NCBI GenBank assembly: GCA_964484265.1
Contig: CAZAFH010000012.1
Span: forward strand, 1 to 64,000
Direction: 5' to 3'
Source of the DNA: SIAQ01 sp964484265
GTDB lineage: Bacteria > Planctomycetota > Planctomycetia > Gemmatales > Gemmataceae
DNA: 64,000 bases
This document shows, piece after piece, positions 23,989-31,527 of this stretch. The notes under the pieces were generated by a model that was not told the origin of the DNA, searched no databases, and saw only the letters and a program-made list of their open reading frames with translations. The translations under genes and the position numbers were made by a program. Each line of letters starts with the position of its first letter. Positions within the stretch are counted from its first letter, which is position 1.

Positions 23989-25380
23989 ATGACACTCCTT
24001 CGCCGTTCCTTGTCGCTCACGCTCCTGCTCTTCATTACATCGTCCGTTTCGGCGCAGCCATTCTCCATGGAATCGCTGCGCAACCATCCAAAAACACTCC
24101 AGGCATTACGCGACGTCATCAAGTCCGCTCGCCAGGCCACCGTGCGCGTCCTCGGCGATGAAAAGGACGTGGCGTTCGGCACGGTCGTCGATCCCAATGG
24201 CTGGATCCTTACCAAGGCGAGCGTCCTTCACGGAAACATCACCGTGCGTCTCAACAACGGCGATGTCGTCGAGGCAAAAATCACCGACAAGAACGACGAC
24301 TTCGATCTCGCCCTGATCAAGGTCGAGGCCACCGGGCTTTCACCTATTCAATGGCGCGACAGCAAAGACGCCCGGCCCGGCCGATGGGTCGCGTCGGTTG
24401 GCGCGGGCGATGAACCGATTACCGTCGGCGTCATCGGCGTGGGCACTCGGCTCTTCCAGCCGGGCGACCAACCACCAAAAATCTCGCCCGGACCGAACAC
24501 CGGGTATCTGGGTGTCGGCCTGGAAACCGGAATGGGCGGCGCCAAGGTCACGCAGGTACAGCCGAAAAGCCCCGCGCAGCGAGCCGGGATCAAAGTGAAC
24601 GACATCGTCTACGAAGCCGCTGGCCGGAAGATCGCCAGTCACGAGGACCTCATCGGCACGATCCAGCGTTTCAAGGCCAAGGACAAGGTGCTGCTCAAGA
24701 TTCGCCGAGACGATATGGACGTCGAGGCCGAGGTCACGCTTGACCCCGCGCCAAAACAACTCCTTGGCAATCCCCAGGAGCGCATGGGCAGCGAGCTAAG
24801 CATCCGCCGCGGCGGGTTCCCGGCAATCCTACAGCACGACTCCGTGTTGCGTCCCAAGGAATGCGGCGGACCGCTCGTTGATCTCGATGGTAAGGCGGTT
24901 GGCATCAATATTTCGCGTGCCGGGCGCACCGAAACGTATGCAATTCCTTCCGAATATGCCACGGCTCTGCTTCGCGACATCAAGTCGGGAAAGCTTGCCA
25001 AGAAAGTCGAGATCGGCAAGGTCCGCGAGGAAGTCGTCCTCAAAAAGAACGACACTCTGACCACCAAGGACAAGTTCGACAAACAACGCGCGATGATGGC
25101 GCCGAAGCGTTACATGAAGATCGAGGAAATCAAACTCACCGCCGACGCCACGTACATCATTGAACTGAATAGCGTTCAATTCGACACGTATATCATCATC
25201 GAGGATTCGATGGGGAAACAACTCGCCGACGATGATGACTCCGGCGGCGAACTCAACGCTCGCCTCGAGTTTCGCGCGCCAGCCGATGGCGTGTATCGCA
25301 TCATCATCACGTCATTCCAACCGAGCGCCGTGGGCTCCTATTCCCTGGTTGTGCGCAAGCAGGTTGTTGAGAAGAAATAA
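23989..25380 (+). CDS. catalytically degenerate trypsin-like protein with internal PDZ domain and PPC domain
   Basis: A 463-residue exported protein (signal to SAQ, residue 23). The first half of a chymotrypsin fold is at about 45-160. The usual His is replaced by Ser78 (ILTKASVL), Asp106 (DFDLALIKV) is kept, and the usual GNSGGPL reads ECGGPLVD with Cys292 in place of Ser. A PDZ domain (about 170-252; GYLGVGLE to VEAEVTL) lies before, not after, the Cys segment, so it appears inserted within the protease fold. A PPC domain (about 370-460) is at the C-terminus. It is probably a non-catalytic binding partner, perhaps of the intact protease encoded 89 bases upstream. A Rho-independent terminator follows. 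Confidence 0.75.
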   Translation: MTLLRRSLSLTLLLFITSSVSAQPFSMESLRNHPKTLQALRDVIKSARQATVRVLGDEKDVAFGTVVDPNGWILTKASVLHGNITVRLNNGDVVEAKITDKNDDFDLALIKVEATGLSPIQWRDSKDARPGRWVASVGAGDEPITVGVIGVGTRLFQPGDQPPKISPGPNTGYLGVGLETGMGGAKVTQVQPKSPAQRAGIKVNDIVYEAAGRKIASHEDLIGTIQRFKAKDKVLLKIRRDDMDVEAEVTLDPAPKQLLGNPQERMGSELSIRRGGFPAILQHDSVLRPKECGGPLVDLDGKAVGINISRAGRTETYAIPSEYATALLRDIKSGKLAKKVEIGKVREEVVLKKNDTLTTKDKFDKQRAMMAPKRYMKIEEIKLTADATYIIELNSVQFDTYIIIEDSMGKQLADDDDSGGELNARLEFRAPADGVYRIIITSFQPSAVGSYSLVVRKQVVEKK

Positions 25381-25395
25381 GTTGTTCCCATCACG

Positions 25396-25432
25396 ACGAG
25401 CGAGGCCATTTCGAGCCGCGCTCGTTTTTTTT
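25396..25432 (+). terminator. Rho-independent terminator after the protease pair
   Basis: ACGAGCG (25396-25402) pairs with CGCTCGT (25419-25425) and is followed by a run of eight T. It is 15 bases after the stop of the pseudo-protease gene. Confidence 0.8.
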
Positions 25433-25458
25433 CAAATTCAGTAGCAGCAAACACACAC

Positions 25459-25740
25459 CTATGGGGTGGGCTGATGAAAACCATTGGAGATTCGGCCGAA
25501 TGAACGTCATCGCCCACATTCGGAAATGTTGCGATTTCAGCTCCCTCTCCCCCAGTAATCTGGGGGAGAGGGCCGGGGTGAGGGGGTCGTGTACCGCCCA
25601 TAAGTATATTGATGTCGCGTGGCACTTCGTCCCCCTCACCCCCAACCCCTCTCCCCCAGATTACTGGGGGAGAGGGGAGCAGAAGGCGGTACAAAATCCG
25701 GATGATACCTGTCCGAGTTATTCATCAGCCCACCTATGGG
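25459..25740. mobile_element. MITE-like element with REPIN core and possible target duplication, copy 2
   Basis: The 268-bp element 25466-25733 has 13-bp perfect terminal inverted repeats, GTGGGCTGATGAA and TTCATCAGCCCAC. It is flanked by CTATGGG on both sides (25459-25465 and 25734-25740), a likely 7-bp target duplication (the boundary could shift by 1-2 bases). The REPIN core occupies 25541-25679. There is no reading frame for a transposase. Confidence 0.7.
25541..25679. repeat. REPIN-like palindrome, copy E
   Basis: Left half CTCCCCCAGTAATCTGGGGG with AGAGGG and GGGGTGAGGG; right half its inverse with CCCCCAGATTACTGGGGG. The loop differs from the other copies but is matched between the two halves. 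Confidence 0.85.
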
Positions 25741-26098
25741 GTGTACACAAGGCTTTTGCGCCGACGGGTTGCATAAAATAGCCCAGCGTCGCTCGCGCAG
25801 CGAGCGCACCCTGGATTCCGAATCCCACATGTCGTACCACTCATAACGGGGGCCTGTGCTTGTTGGCCGACACTCAAAAAAGTCCGAAAAAAAGCTGAAA
25901 AAGTGCTAAATCGCTTGGCCAACAGCAGATGGCCAAGCGCCCGCGAGCCAGTGACTCGCTCCTGTTGGTGATAGGTCTTTGGCAACAACCGCGTGCGTTC
26001 CAGGCGTGCCAGGCCGCCGCGCATCTAGCTTTCGCTGCTGCGGGCAAGTATAATCGCCATCCACTGGACTACTTCCCTGTTTTCCGAGGGGTTTTTCG
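25741..26098. other. gene-free stretch before the pseudo-SGNH fusion gene
   Basis: No credible gene. It holds an AGCCCAG-type hairpin (25780-25816), an 80-bp dispersed repeat (25858-25939) that recurs in inverted orientation at 58180-58262, and a candidate -10 TATAAT at 26049-26054, 45 bases before the next start. Confidence 0.6.
25858..25939 (-). repeat. 80-bp dispersed repeat, copy 1 (inverted relative to copy 2)
   Basis: Read on the minus strand, this stretch aligns with 58180-58262 over its length: both have a TTGGCCA-rich palindrome, AAGCGATTT, a T-rich middle and end GGCCAACAAG. It has no reading frame of interest. Confidence 0.75.
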
Positions 26099-29000
26099 AT
26101 GCGGCTCTGCTTCTCCCACGCGGCTCGTGCGGCTGCGGTTGCGATTACCGTCTCCGCGATGGTCTGGATGATGTTGCCCGAGGATTCGGTGTTTTCCAAG
26201 GGAAAGAAGAACCCCAAGGCCAAACCAAAGATCAAGGACAACGTCGCCGCCGAGATCCTCAAACCGGGGCCTCGCCCGAAAAAAGCTCCGCTGCCGCCCA
26301 GCCAGCTTCCGCTTCAGCTCGTCAAGGGCGAGCGCATCGCGTTCGTCGGCAACACTACGGCGGAACGCATGAGCCTGTATGGCCATTTCGAGACGATGCT
26401 GCAACTGCGCCACAAGGACAAGGCCCTCGTCGTGCGCAACTTCGGCTTCCCCGGCGACGAGGTCGGCATTCGCCAACGCTCGAACGACTACTCCCGGCTC
26501 GACGATCCGCTTTACGCCTTCAATCCCGATACGTTTCTCTGCTTCTTCGGCTGGAACGAATCGTTCAAGGGCGAAGCAGGCATCGAAGCGTTCAAACAGC
26601 AGTACGAGAAATTCATCGACGAGTACACAGCGAAATATCCGCGAGATGACGCCAAAAGCCCGCCGCGCTTTGTAATCGTGTCGCCGATCGCCTTTGAGAA
26701 CACGGGTGACAAATTCCTGCCTGACGGCGCCAACGAGAACGCCAATCTGAAACTCTACGCGGCCGCGGCGAAGGCGGTGGCGGAGAAACGCAAGCTGGCG
26801 TTCATCGACGTGTTTACGCCGACGGCGAAGGCGTTTGCCGCGGCGGAGCGCAAACTTACCGTCGCCGGGTTTCAGTTGAACGAGGCCGGCGACAAAGTTC
26901 TCGGCGAGGCGCTCGATGCCGCCCTGTTCGGCCCCTACGCCGAGGCCAAGCCAGGCACGACGGATTTCGAGCGCGTTCGTGCAGCCGTCATCGACAAATC
27001 GTGGATTCATCACCAGGATTATCGCATGGTCAACGGCTGGTACGTCTATGGAGGCCGGCGCACCTTTGACACCGAGACTTTCCCGCGCGAGTACGCCAAG
27101 CTGCGAAAGATGGCAGCGGTGCGCGACCAGTACATCTGGGATCTCGCCAACAATCGGCCCGTTCCGGAAGTGCCGGACGACTCGAAGACGGGCGAGTTGA
27201 TCGTGCCGCCGACGCGCTTCGGCGCTCCGGGCCGAGAGTATTCCGAGAACAAGACGCTGACCTATCAAAAGCCGAACGACTTCATCAAAGGCGCTCGGAT
27301 TCCAGCGGGGTTTGAGTTGAAGCTCTTCGCGGACGAAACGAAATTCCCAGAGATCGCCAATCCCGTGCAAATGAACTTCGACAGCAAGGGCCGACTGTGG
27401 GTCGCCTGCATGCCGAGCTATCCGCAATGGCGGCCTGGCGATCCGAAGCCGGCGGACAAGCTCGTCATCCTCGAAGACACCGACGGCGATGGCAAAGCCG
27501 ACAAGAGCACGGTCTTCTACGACAAGCTGCACTGCCCGACCGGTTTCGAATTCTACAACGGCGGCGTGCTCGTCGTCGATCAGCCGCGCATGCTGTTCCT
27601 CAAGGACACCGACGGCGACGACAAGGCCGACGAGGTCACCTACCTGCTGGACGGCTGGGCGACAGACGACACGCACCACTCGTGCGGCGCGTTTGAATGG
27701 AGCCACGGCGGGTTGCTGCACATGCTCGAAGGCATCGCCACCAGCACGACGCTGGAGACTCCGTGGGGCCCGCATCGAAGCTCGGGTTCGGGCGGATGCT
27801 ACGTGCTCGACCCGCGTTCGCTGAAGGTCAGCCAGTTCGCGATGCCTGGCATGTACAACATGTGGTGCTACGTGTTCGACGAGTGGGGCCAGGGCATCGT
27901 CGGCGACGGAACTACGCCGAACCAGACCTGGGATGTGCCGCTCTCCGGAAAGAAATACGCGGGCCGAAAGGGCTTGAACTTCATCCTGCCCAACGGAGTT
28001 CGTCCGAATCTGGGCAACGAATGGCTCGTCAGCCGGGCCTTGCCTGACGACGTGCAGAGGCAGTTCACGTATGCGTGCGTCATTCAGATGAACGGTCTGA
28101 CTCGCTACTCGGTAAAGGACGATGGCGCGGGATTCAAGGGCGAACGCATCAAGGCGAAAGAAGGCGGCTACGACGACCTGATTCGTTCGCCCGATAAACA
28201 CTTCCGCCCGTGCGACCCGCAGATCGGGCCGGATGGCGCTCTCTGGGTCGGCGACTGGGCCAACGCCCTCATCGGCCACATGCAATATTCGCAGCGCGAC
28301 CCGAATCGTGGTCATTCGCATGGCCGAGTGTATCGCATGGTCGGCATCGGCAAGAAGCTCGTCACGCCGGTGACTCAGCATGGCAAGAGCGTCGCGGAGA
28401 TTCTCGAACAGTTCCGCGAATACGAATGGCGCACCCGCTATCGCGCCCGGCGCGAGCTGCGTGCTCGCCCGGCCAATGAGGTCCTGCCCGTGGTCGCGGC
28501 TTGGGTCAAGAAACTCGATCCGAAAGATGCCGACTACGACCGCCTGCGCTGCGAAGCATTGTGGATTCAGCAAGGCCATCATGCCGTGGATCTCGCCCTG
28601 GCCGACGCCATCCTTTCGGCGAAGTCGTTTCAGGCCCGCGCTGCAGCCGTACACGTTCTGGCGGACGAGCGCGACCGTATCCCCGAGGCGCTGGCGCGTT
28701 TCAAAAGGGCGGCTGCGGACGAGCATCCGCGCGTGCAGACGGAAGCGGCGCGAGCGCTGAGCTTCTACGCAACACCGGACGCGATGGCCGCCGTGGCCGG
28801 GATCGCCAAGAAGCCGATGGACTACTGGACGCGTTACACCGTCGAGGCGTCGCTGTCGGCCAACGAAGCCGCCTGGCGAGCGGACTACCTGACAGGCAAG
28901 GCGACGGCGGGCAATCCCGAGGCCGCCAAGATCATGGGCGGCATTCTCAAGAGCAACAAGATCGGCGCCGCCGCCGCGCCGTTTTTGCAACTTCTGCTTA

Positions 29001-29470
29001 GCCAGGAGATGAAATCCAAGGAGGAACGATTCCGCGCCATGACCGCGTTGACCGGAATCAAAGGCAACGCCAGCAAAGGCAAGGAAGTGTTCCAGCGCAG
29101 CTGCGTCGCTTGCCACAAGATTGGCGCGGGCGCGGGCCAAGAGTTCGGGCCGAATCTGGACAAAGTCGCCACGCGTTTGACTCGTTACAAGATCGTCGAA
29201 TCGATCATCGATCCAAATGCCGAGGTTGACAAGAAATACCTGACCACGCGCATCGAAACCGTGTCCGGAAAAGTGATCACCGGCCTGGTTGTGTCGGACA
29301 CCAAGAAAGAAATCGTCATTTTCGACGGCAAACAGAAAATCACGCTGAACGTGACCGACATCGACAACCGCGTACAGCTCAAGCAAAGCAGCATGCCCGA
29401 AGGCCAGGTCATCACGATGGCGCCGGCGGAGTTCATCGACCTCGTCGAGTTTCTCAGCACGCTGAAGTGA
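26099..29470 (+). CDS. pseudo-SGNH / membrane-type dehydrogenase / HEAT / cytochrome c fusion
   Basis: A 1123-residue exported protein. The N-terminus has a signal-like hydrophobic stretch (about 10-25). Residues about 70-280 resemble an SGNH hydrolase, but the catalytic block reads FVGNTT instead of GDS, and the C-terminal Asp/His block reads VAGFQLN; block III retains FGWNE. Then comes the membrane-bound dehydrogenase-type beta-propeller (about 395-740; FDSKGRLWVA), HEAT-like repeats (about 760-960), and the heme-binding domain with CVACH near residue 1002 and a Met in SSMPEG. The dehydrogenase/heme part matches the first large gene. GAGGGG lies upstream of the ATG. The SGNH portion is probably structural. 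Confidence 0.82.
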   Translation: MRLCFSHAARAAAVAITVSAMVWMMLPEDSVFSKGKKNPKAKPKIKDNVAAEILKPGPRPKKAPLPPSQLPLQLVKGERIAFVGNTTAERMSLYGHFETMLQLRHKDKALVVRNFGFPGDEVGIRQRSNDYSRLDDPLYAFNPDTFLCFFGWNESFKGEAGIEAFKQQYEKFIDEYTAKYPRDDAKSPPRFVIVSPIAFENTGDKFLPDGANENANLKLYAAAAKAVAEKRKLAFIDVFTPTAKAFAAAERKLTVAGFQLNEAGDKVLGEALDAALFGPYAEAKPGTTDFERVRAAVIDKSWIHHQDYRMVNGWYVYGGRRTFDTETFPREYAKLRKMAAVRDQYIWDLANNRPVPEVPDDSKTGELIVPPTRFGAPGREYSENKTLTYQKPNDFIKGARIPAGFELKLFADETKFPEIANPVQMNFDSKGRLWVACMPSYPQWRPGDPKPADKLVILEDTDGDGKADKSTVFYDKLHCPTGFEFYNGGVLVVDQPRMLFLKDTDGDDKADEVTYLLDGWATDDTHHSCGAFEWSHGGLLHMLEGIATSTTLETPWGPHRSSGSGGCYVLDPRSLKVSQFAMPGMYNMWCYVFDEWGQGIVGDGTTPNQTWDVPLSGKKYAGRKGLNFILPNGVRPNLGNEWLVSRALPDDVQRQFTYACVIQMNGLTRYSVKDDGAGFKGERIKAKEGGYDDLIRSPDKHFRPCDPQIGPDGALWVGDWANALIGHMQYSQRDPNRGHSHGRVYRMVGIGKKLVTPVTQHGKSVAEILEQFREYEWRTRYRARRELRARPANEVLPVVAAWVKKLDPKDADYDRLRCEALWIQQGHHAVDLALADAILSAKSFQARAAAVHVLADERDRIPEALARFKRAAADEHPRVQTEAARALSFYATPDAMAAVAGIAKKPMDYWTRYTVEASLSANEAAWRADYLTGKATAGNPEAAKIMGGILKSNKIGAAAAPFLQLLLSQEMKSKEERFRAMTALTGIKGNASKGKEVFQRSCVACHKIGAGAGQEFGPNLDKVATRLTRYKIVESIIDPNAEVDKKYLTTRIETVSGKVITGLVVSDTKKEIVIFDGKQKITLNVTDIDNRVQLKQSSMPEGQVITMAPAEFIDLVEFLSTLK

Positions 29471-29478
29471 GTGGCCGT

Positions 29479-29512
29479 CAAGCCCCAGGAAGAGCGCCAG
29501 ATTCCTGGGGAG
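29479..29512 (+). repeat. 3' hairpin of the AAGCCC family
   Basis: CCCCAGGA (29483-29490) pairs with TCCTGGGG (29503-29510), 12 bases after the dehydrogenase fusion stop. It shares the AAGCCC...AGCGC...CCTGGG layout with the hairpins at 21725 and 5424. Confidence 0.6.
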
Positions 29513-29593
29513 AAATTGACGATATGTCCAGATATCCGCTTCTTGAACACGCGATACGCCCGCGCCAACCGGCCGAAATCCCTGCACTGGCCT

Positions 29594-29621
29594 ATGACAC
29601 GTTCTGTCGCGAGGATACAAT
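29594..29621 (+). promoter_or_regulatory. sigma-70-type promoter for toxin-antitoxin pair
   Basis: ATGACA (29594-29599), 16 bases, then TACAAT (29616-29621): 5 of 6 matches to each consensus. The predicted start is about 35 bases before the antitoxin ATG. Confidence 0.45.
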
Positions 29622-29661
29622 TGAGGGGTGAATTCCGCCCAGGTTTTTGGGGATACGACTC

Positions 29662-29889
29662 ATGCAATCAGTAACTCTGGAGCAAGCAAAATCGCAGCTG
29701 GTTGACCTTATCGAAGCCGTTGCTGCGGGCGAGGATGTCTTCATTATCAAAAATGAACAATTCTCAGTTCAGCTTGTCCCCAGGCCGATCAACAAACGCA
29801 AGCGGCAGTTCGGCAGTGCCAAGGGGATGATTTCAATGGCTCCTGATTTTGATGAGCCATTGAGTGAATTCAACGAGTATCTGCAATGA
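29662..29889 (+). CDS. antitoxin of the Phd/VapB type
   Basis: A 75-residue protein with the prevent-host-death-like pattern LEQAKSQLVDLIEAVAAGEDVFII in its N-terminal half (shown in part), an N-terminal DNA-binding fold, and an acidic C-terminal tail (DEPLSEFNEYLQ) that would bind the toxin. The start at 29662 fits this pattern; a TTG at 29647 gives a longer version. Its stop overlaps the toxin start by ATGA, so the two are translationally coupled. Such antitoxins normally repress their own operon. Confidence 0.8.
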   Translation: MQSVTLEQAKSQLVDLIEAVAAGEDVFIIKNEQFSVQLVPRPINKRKRQFGSAKGMISMAPDFDEPLSEFNEYLQ

Positions 29890-30272
29890 AATATCTACTC
29901 GATACCCATAGCCTTATCTGGTTTATCAGCGGCGACCCTCAACTCAGCACTCATGCTCGCAATCTGATGGATAATGAGGACAATGAGCTTTTCATAAGCA
30001 TCGGAAGTTTGTGGGAAATGGCAATCAAATTCAGCGTCGGCAAGTTGAACCTATCGCAACCTTTTCCAGAAATGTTTCCGGACCAACTGGTCTGCAACAG
30101 TATTGAAATTCTCGGCATCAATGTTGATCACCTCGTAGCTTTGTGTATTCTGCCGTTTCATCGTCGCGACCCGTTTGACCGATTGATGATCACTCAATCA
30201 ATTGTCGAACAGTTGCCAATAATAAGCGCGGATAGCGCGTTCGATGAATACGGCGTCCAACGGGAGTGGTAG
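29886..30272 (+). CDS. vapC: PIN-domain toxin, VapC type
   Basis: A 128-residue PIN-domain ribonuclease candidate. The acidic residues are Asp6 (YLLDTH), Glu in LWEMAIK (about 43), Asp in RDPFDR (about 97), and Asp in ISADSAFDEY (about 117), the usual Mg2+-binding set. It starts inside the antitoxin stop (ATGA). Toxins of this type cut RNA when not bound by their antitoxin. The codon use and the context next to a repeat-rich stretch are compatible with recent acquisition, but I cannot show transfer. Confidence 0.85.
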   Translation: MKYLLDTHSLIWFISGDPQLSTHARNLMDNEDNELFISIGSLWEMAIKFSVGKLNLSQPFPEMFPDQLVCNSIEILGINVDHLVALCILPFHRRDPFDRLMITQSIVEQLPIISADSAFDEYGVQREW

Positions 30273-30358
30273 GAGCGGTTTGCGTCCCGTCACCCAACTC
30301 CTGTAAGACCGAAACGCTACATTAGCGAGCCGAGCTGCACGCGAAAAAGGATCCACTC

Positions 30359-31120
30359 ATGGCTCCGCACAAAGTTGCACTCGTGACCGGGGCCGGCAAG
30401 CGACGTGTCGGCTCTTATGTTGCCGAGGCCCTGGCGAAACGCGGCTATTCCCTGGCGATCCACTACCGAAGTTCGGCGGCGGAGGCGCACGAGACCGTCG
30501 CGCATTTCAACAATCAGGGCGTGCAAGCTGTCGCTATTCATGCCGACCTGACCGACGAGAAAGCCGTGCATGCGTTGATTCAGCAAACGCAGGAGCATTT
30601 CGGCCGGCTTGATGTGCTGGTCAATTGCGCCGCCTCCTGGAAGAGCAAACGGCTGGAAGACGTTACCGCAGATGACGTTCGCCATTACTTTGAGACGAAC
30701 ACCGTTGGCACCTTTCTTTGCACGCAGCAGGCCGGGTTGGTGATGGCGAAACAAAAGGAAGGCGGCTGCATCGTTACCGTCGGCGATTGGGCGACAGAGC
30801 GTCCGTATCTGAATTATTCCGCCTATTTTCCATCCAAGGGAGCCATCCCGACTCTGACGCGCGTGATGGCGGTGGAGTTGGGGACGCGAAACCCGGCCGT
30901 GCGCGTGAATTGCATTCTGCCCGGCCCCGTGATGCTGCCGCCCGATCTGCCTGAGGCAGAAAAACAGCAAGCGATCCAGGCCACGCTGGTCAAGCGCGAA
31001 GGCCAGCCGGAGAACATCGCTCAAGCGGTCCTGTTTTTCATCGACAACGATTTCGTGACCGGAACCTGTCTGCCCGTCGATGGCGGCCGATCGATCTTCG
31101 CACCGGATTCCGCGGAATAA
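30359..31120 (+). CDS. short-chain dehydrogenase, pteridine-reductase-like
   Basis: A 253-residue NAD(P)H-dependent reductase. The cofactor motif is TGAGKRRVG at 10-18 (the arginine-containing TGxxxRxG form favours NADPH), with LVNCAAS (NxA) and an active-site YFPSK. The usual catalytic Ser is replaced by Asp in VGDWATERP, and the arrangement D...YxxxK matches pteridine reductases (PTR1/FolM) more than general SDRs. It is therefore likely to reduce a pterin, although substrate is not proven. AAAGGA lies upstream. It is convergent with the transglutaminase-like gene. Confidence 0.75.
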   Translation: MAPHKVALVTGAGKRRVGSYVAEALAKRGYSLAIHYRSSAAEAHETVAHFNNQGVQAVAIHADLTDEKAVHALIQQTQEHFGRLDVLVNCAASWKSKRLEDVTADDVRHYFETNTVGTFLCTQQAGLVMAKQKEGGCIVTVGDWATERPYLNYSAYFPSKGAIPTLTRVMAVELGTRNPAVRVNCILPGPVMLPPDLPEAEKQQAIQATLVKREGQPENIAQAVLFFIDNDFVTGTCLPVDGGRSIFAPDSAE

Positions 31121-31527
31121 GCAACGCCTGACCAGGGTTCTCACCGCAGAAGTCCTAGCGAGGTAGAGCGGCAACCAAAAAAAATGACAGACCACGGATA
31201 ACATCGAGGACACGGATAAATACAGTCGGAAACAGGCAAAGAGAAACCGCGCTGGGGATGAGCCGAGCAGAACCAGAAGCGCCAAGGCACTTCTCGGCGT
31301 TCCACCGGTCCGGCTCGGCTCGCCGGACCTACCTCTGAGGCCTTATCCGGCTGACCAAGAAATCTTCGTAGTGCGCGAAGAAATCGGCGGATAGTAGTAC
31401 AGAGAACACAGAGAGTGGAATCCAAGGGAAATGCGCATTTCCGACTGTATTTATCCGTGTCCTCGGTGTTATCCGTGGTTTGTTTTAATGTGGTGGTGCT
31501 GCTGCCGGGTTTTCTGTGGTAGGAAGC
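31121..31527. other. gene-free stretch with a 40-bp terminal inverted repeat
   Basis: No credible gene. The stretch is dominated by the element 31191-31479 described separately. It lies between the 3' ends of two convergent genes. Confidence 0.6.
31191..31479. repeat. 289-bp element with 40-bp inverted ends
   Basis: Arms 31191-31230 and 31440-31479 (ACCACGGATAACATCGAGGA and following) pair with one mismatch in 40. The interior has no reading frame I credit. Fragments of the same sequence (ACCACGGATAAA) occur at about 14734, and related ones near 44196-44236, so the sequence is dispersed. Confidence 0.75.

Noticed and set aside
25466..25733. Complete insertion sequence
   Set aside because: There is no transposase frame; the element is too small and contains only palindromes, so only a MITE-like call is supported.
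26069..29620. Long open frame (over 1100 codons) on the minus strand across the dehydrogenase fusion gene
   Set aside because: It is the antisense of a well-supported gene. Its composition (Arg, His, Val-rich) and lack of any domain are typical of a GC-rich mirror frame.
30698..30725. TGGCACC...TTTGCA, a sigma-54-like site inside the SDR gene
   Set aside because: Spacing between GG and GC is 11 rather than 10, and it lies inside a coding region, so it is unlikely to be a promoter.
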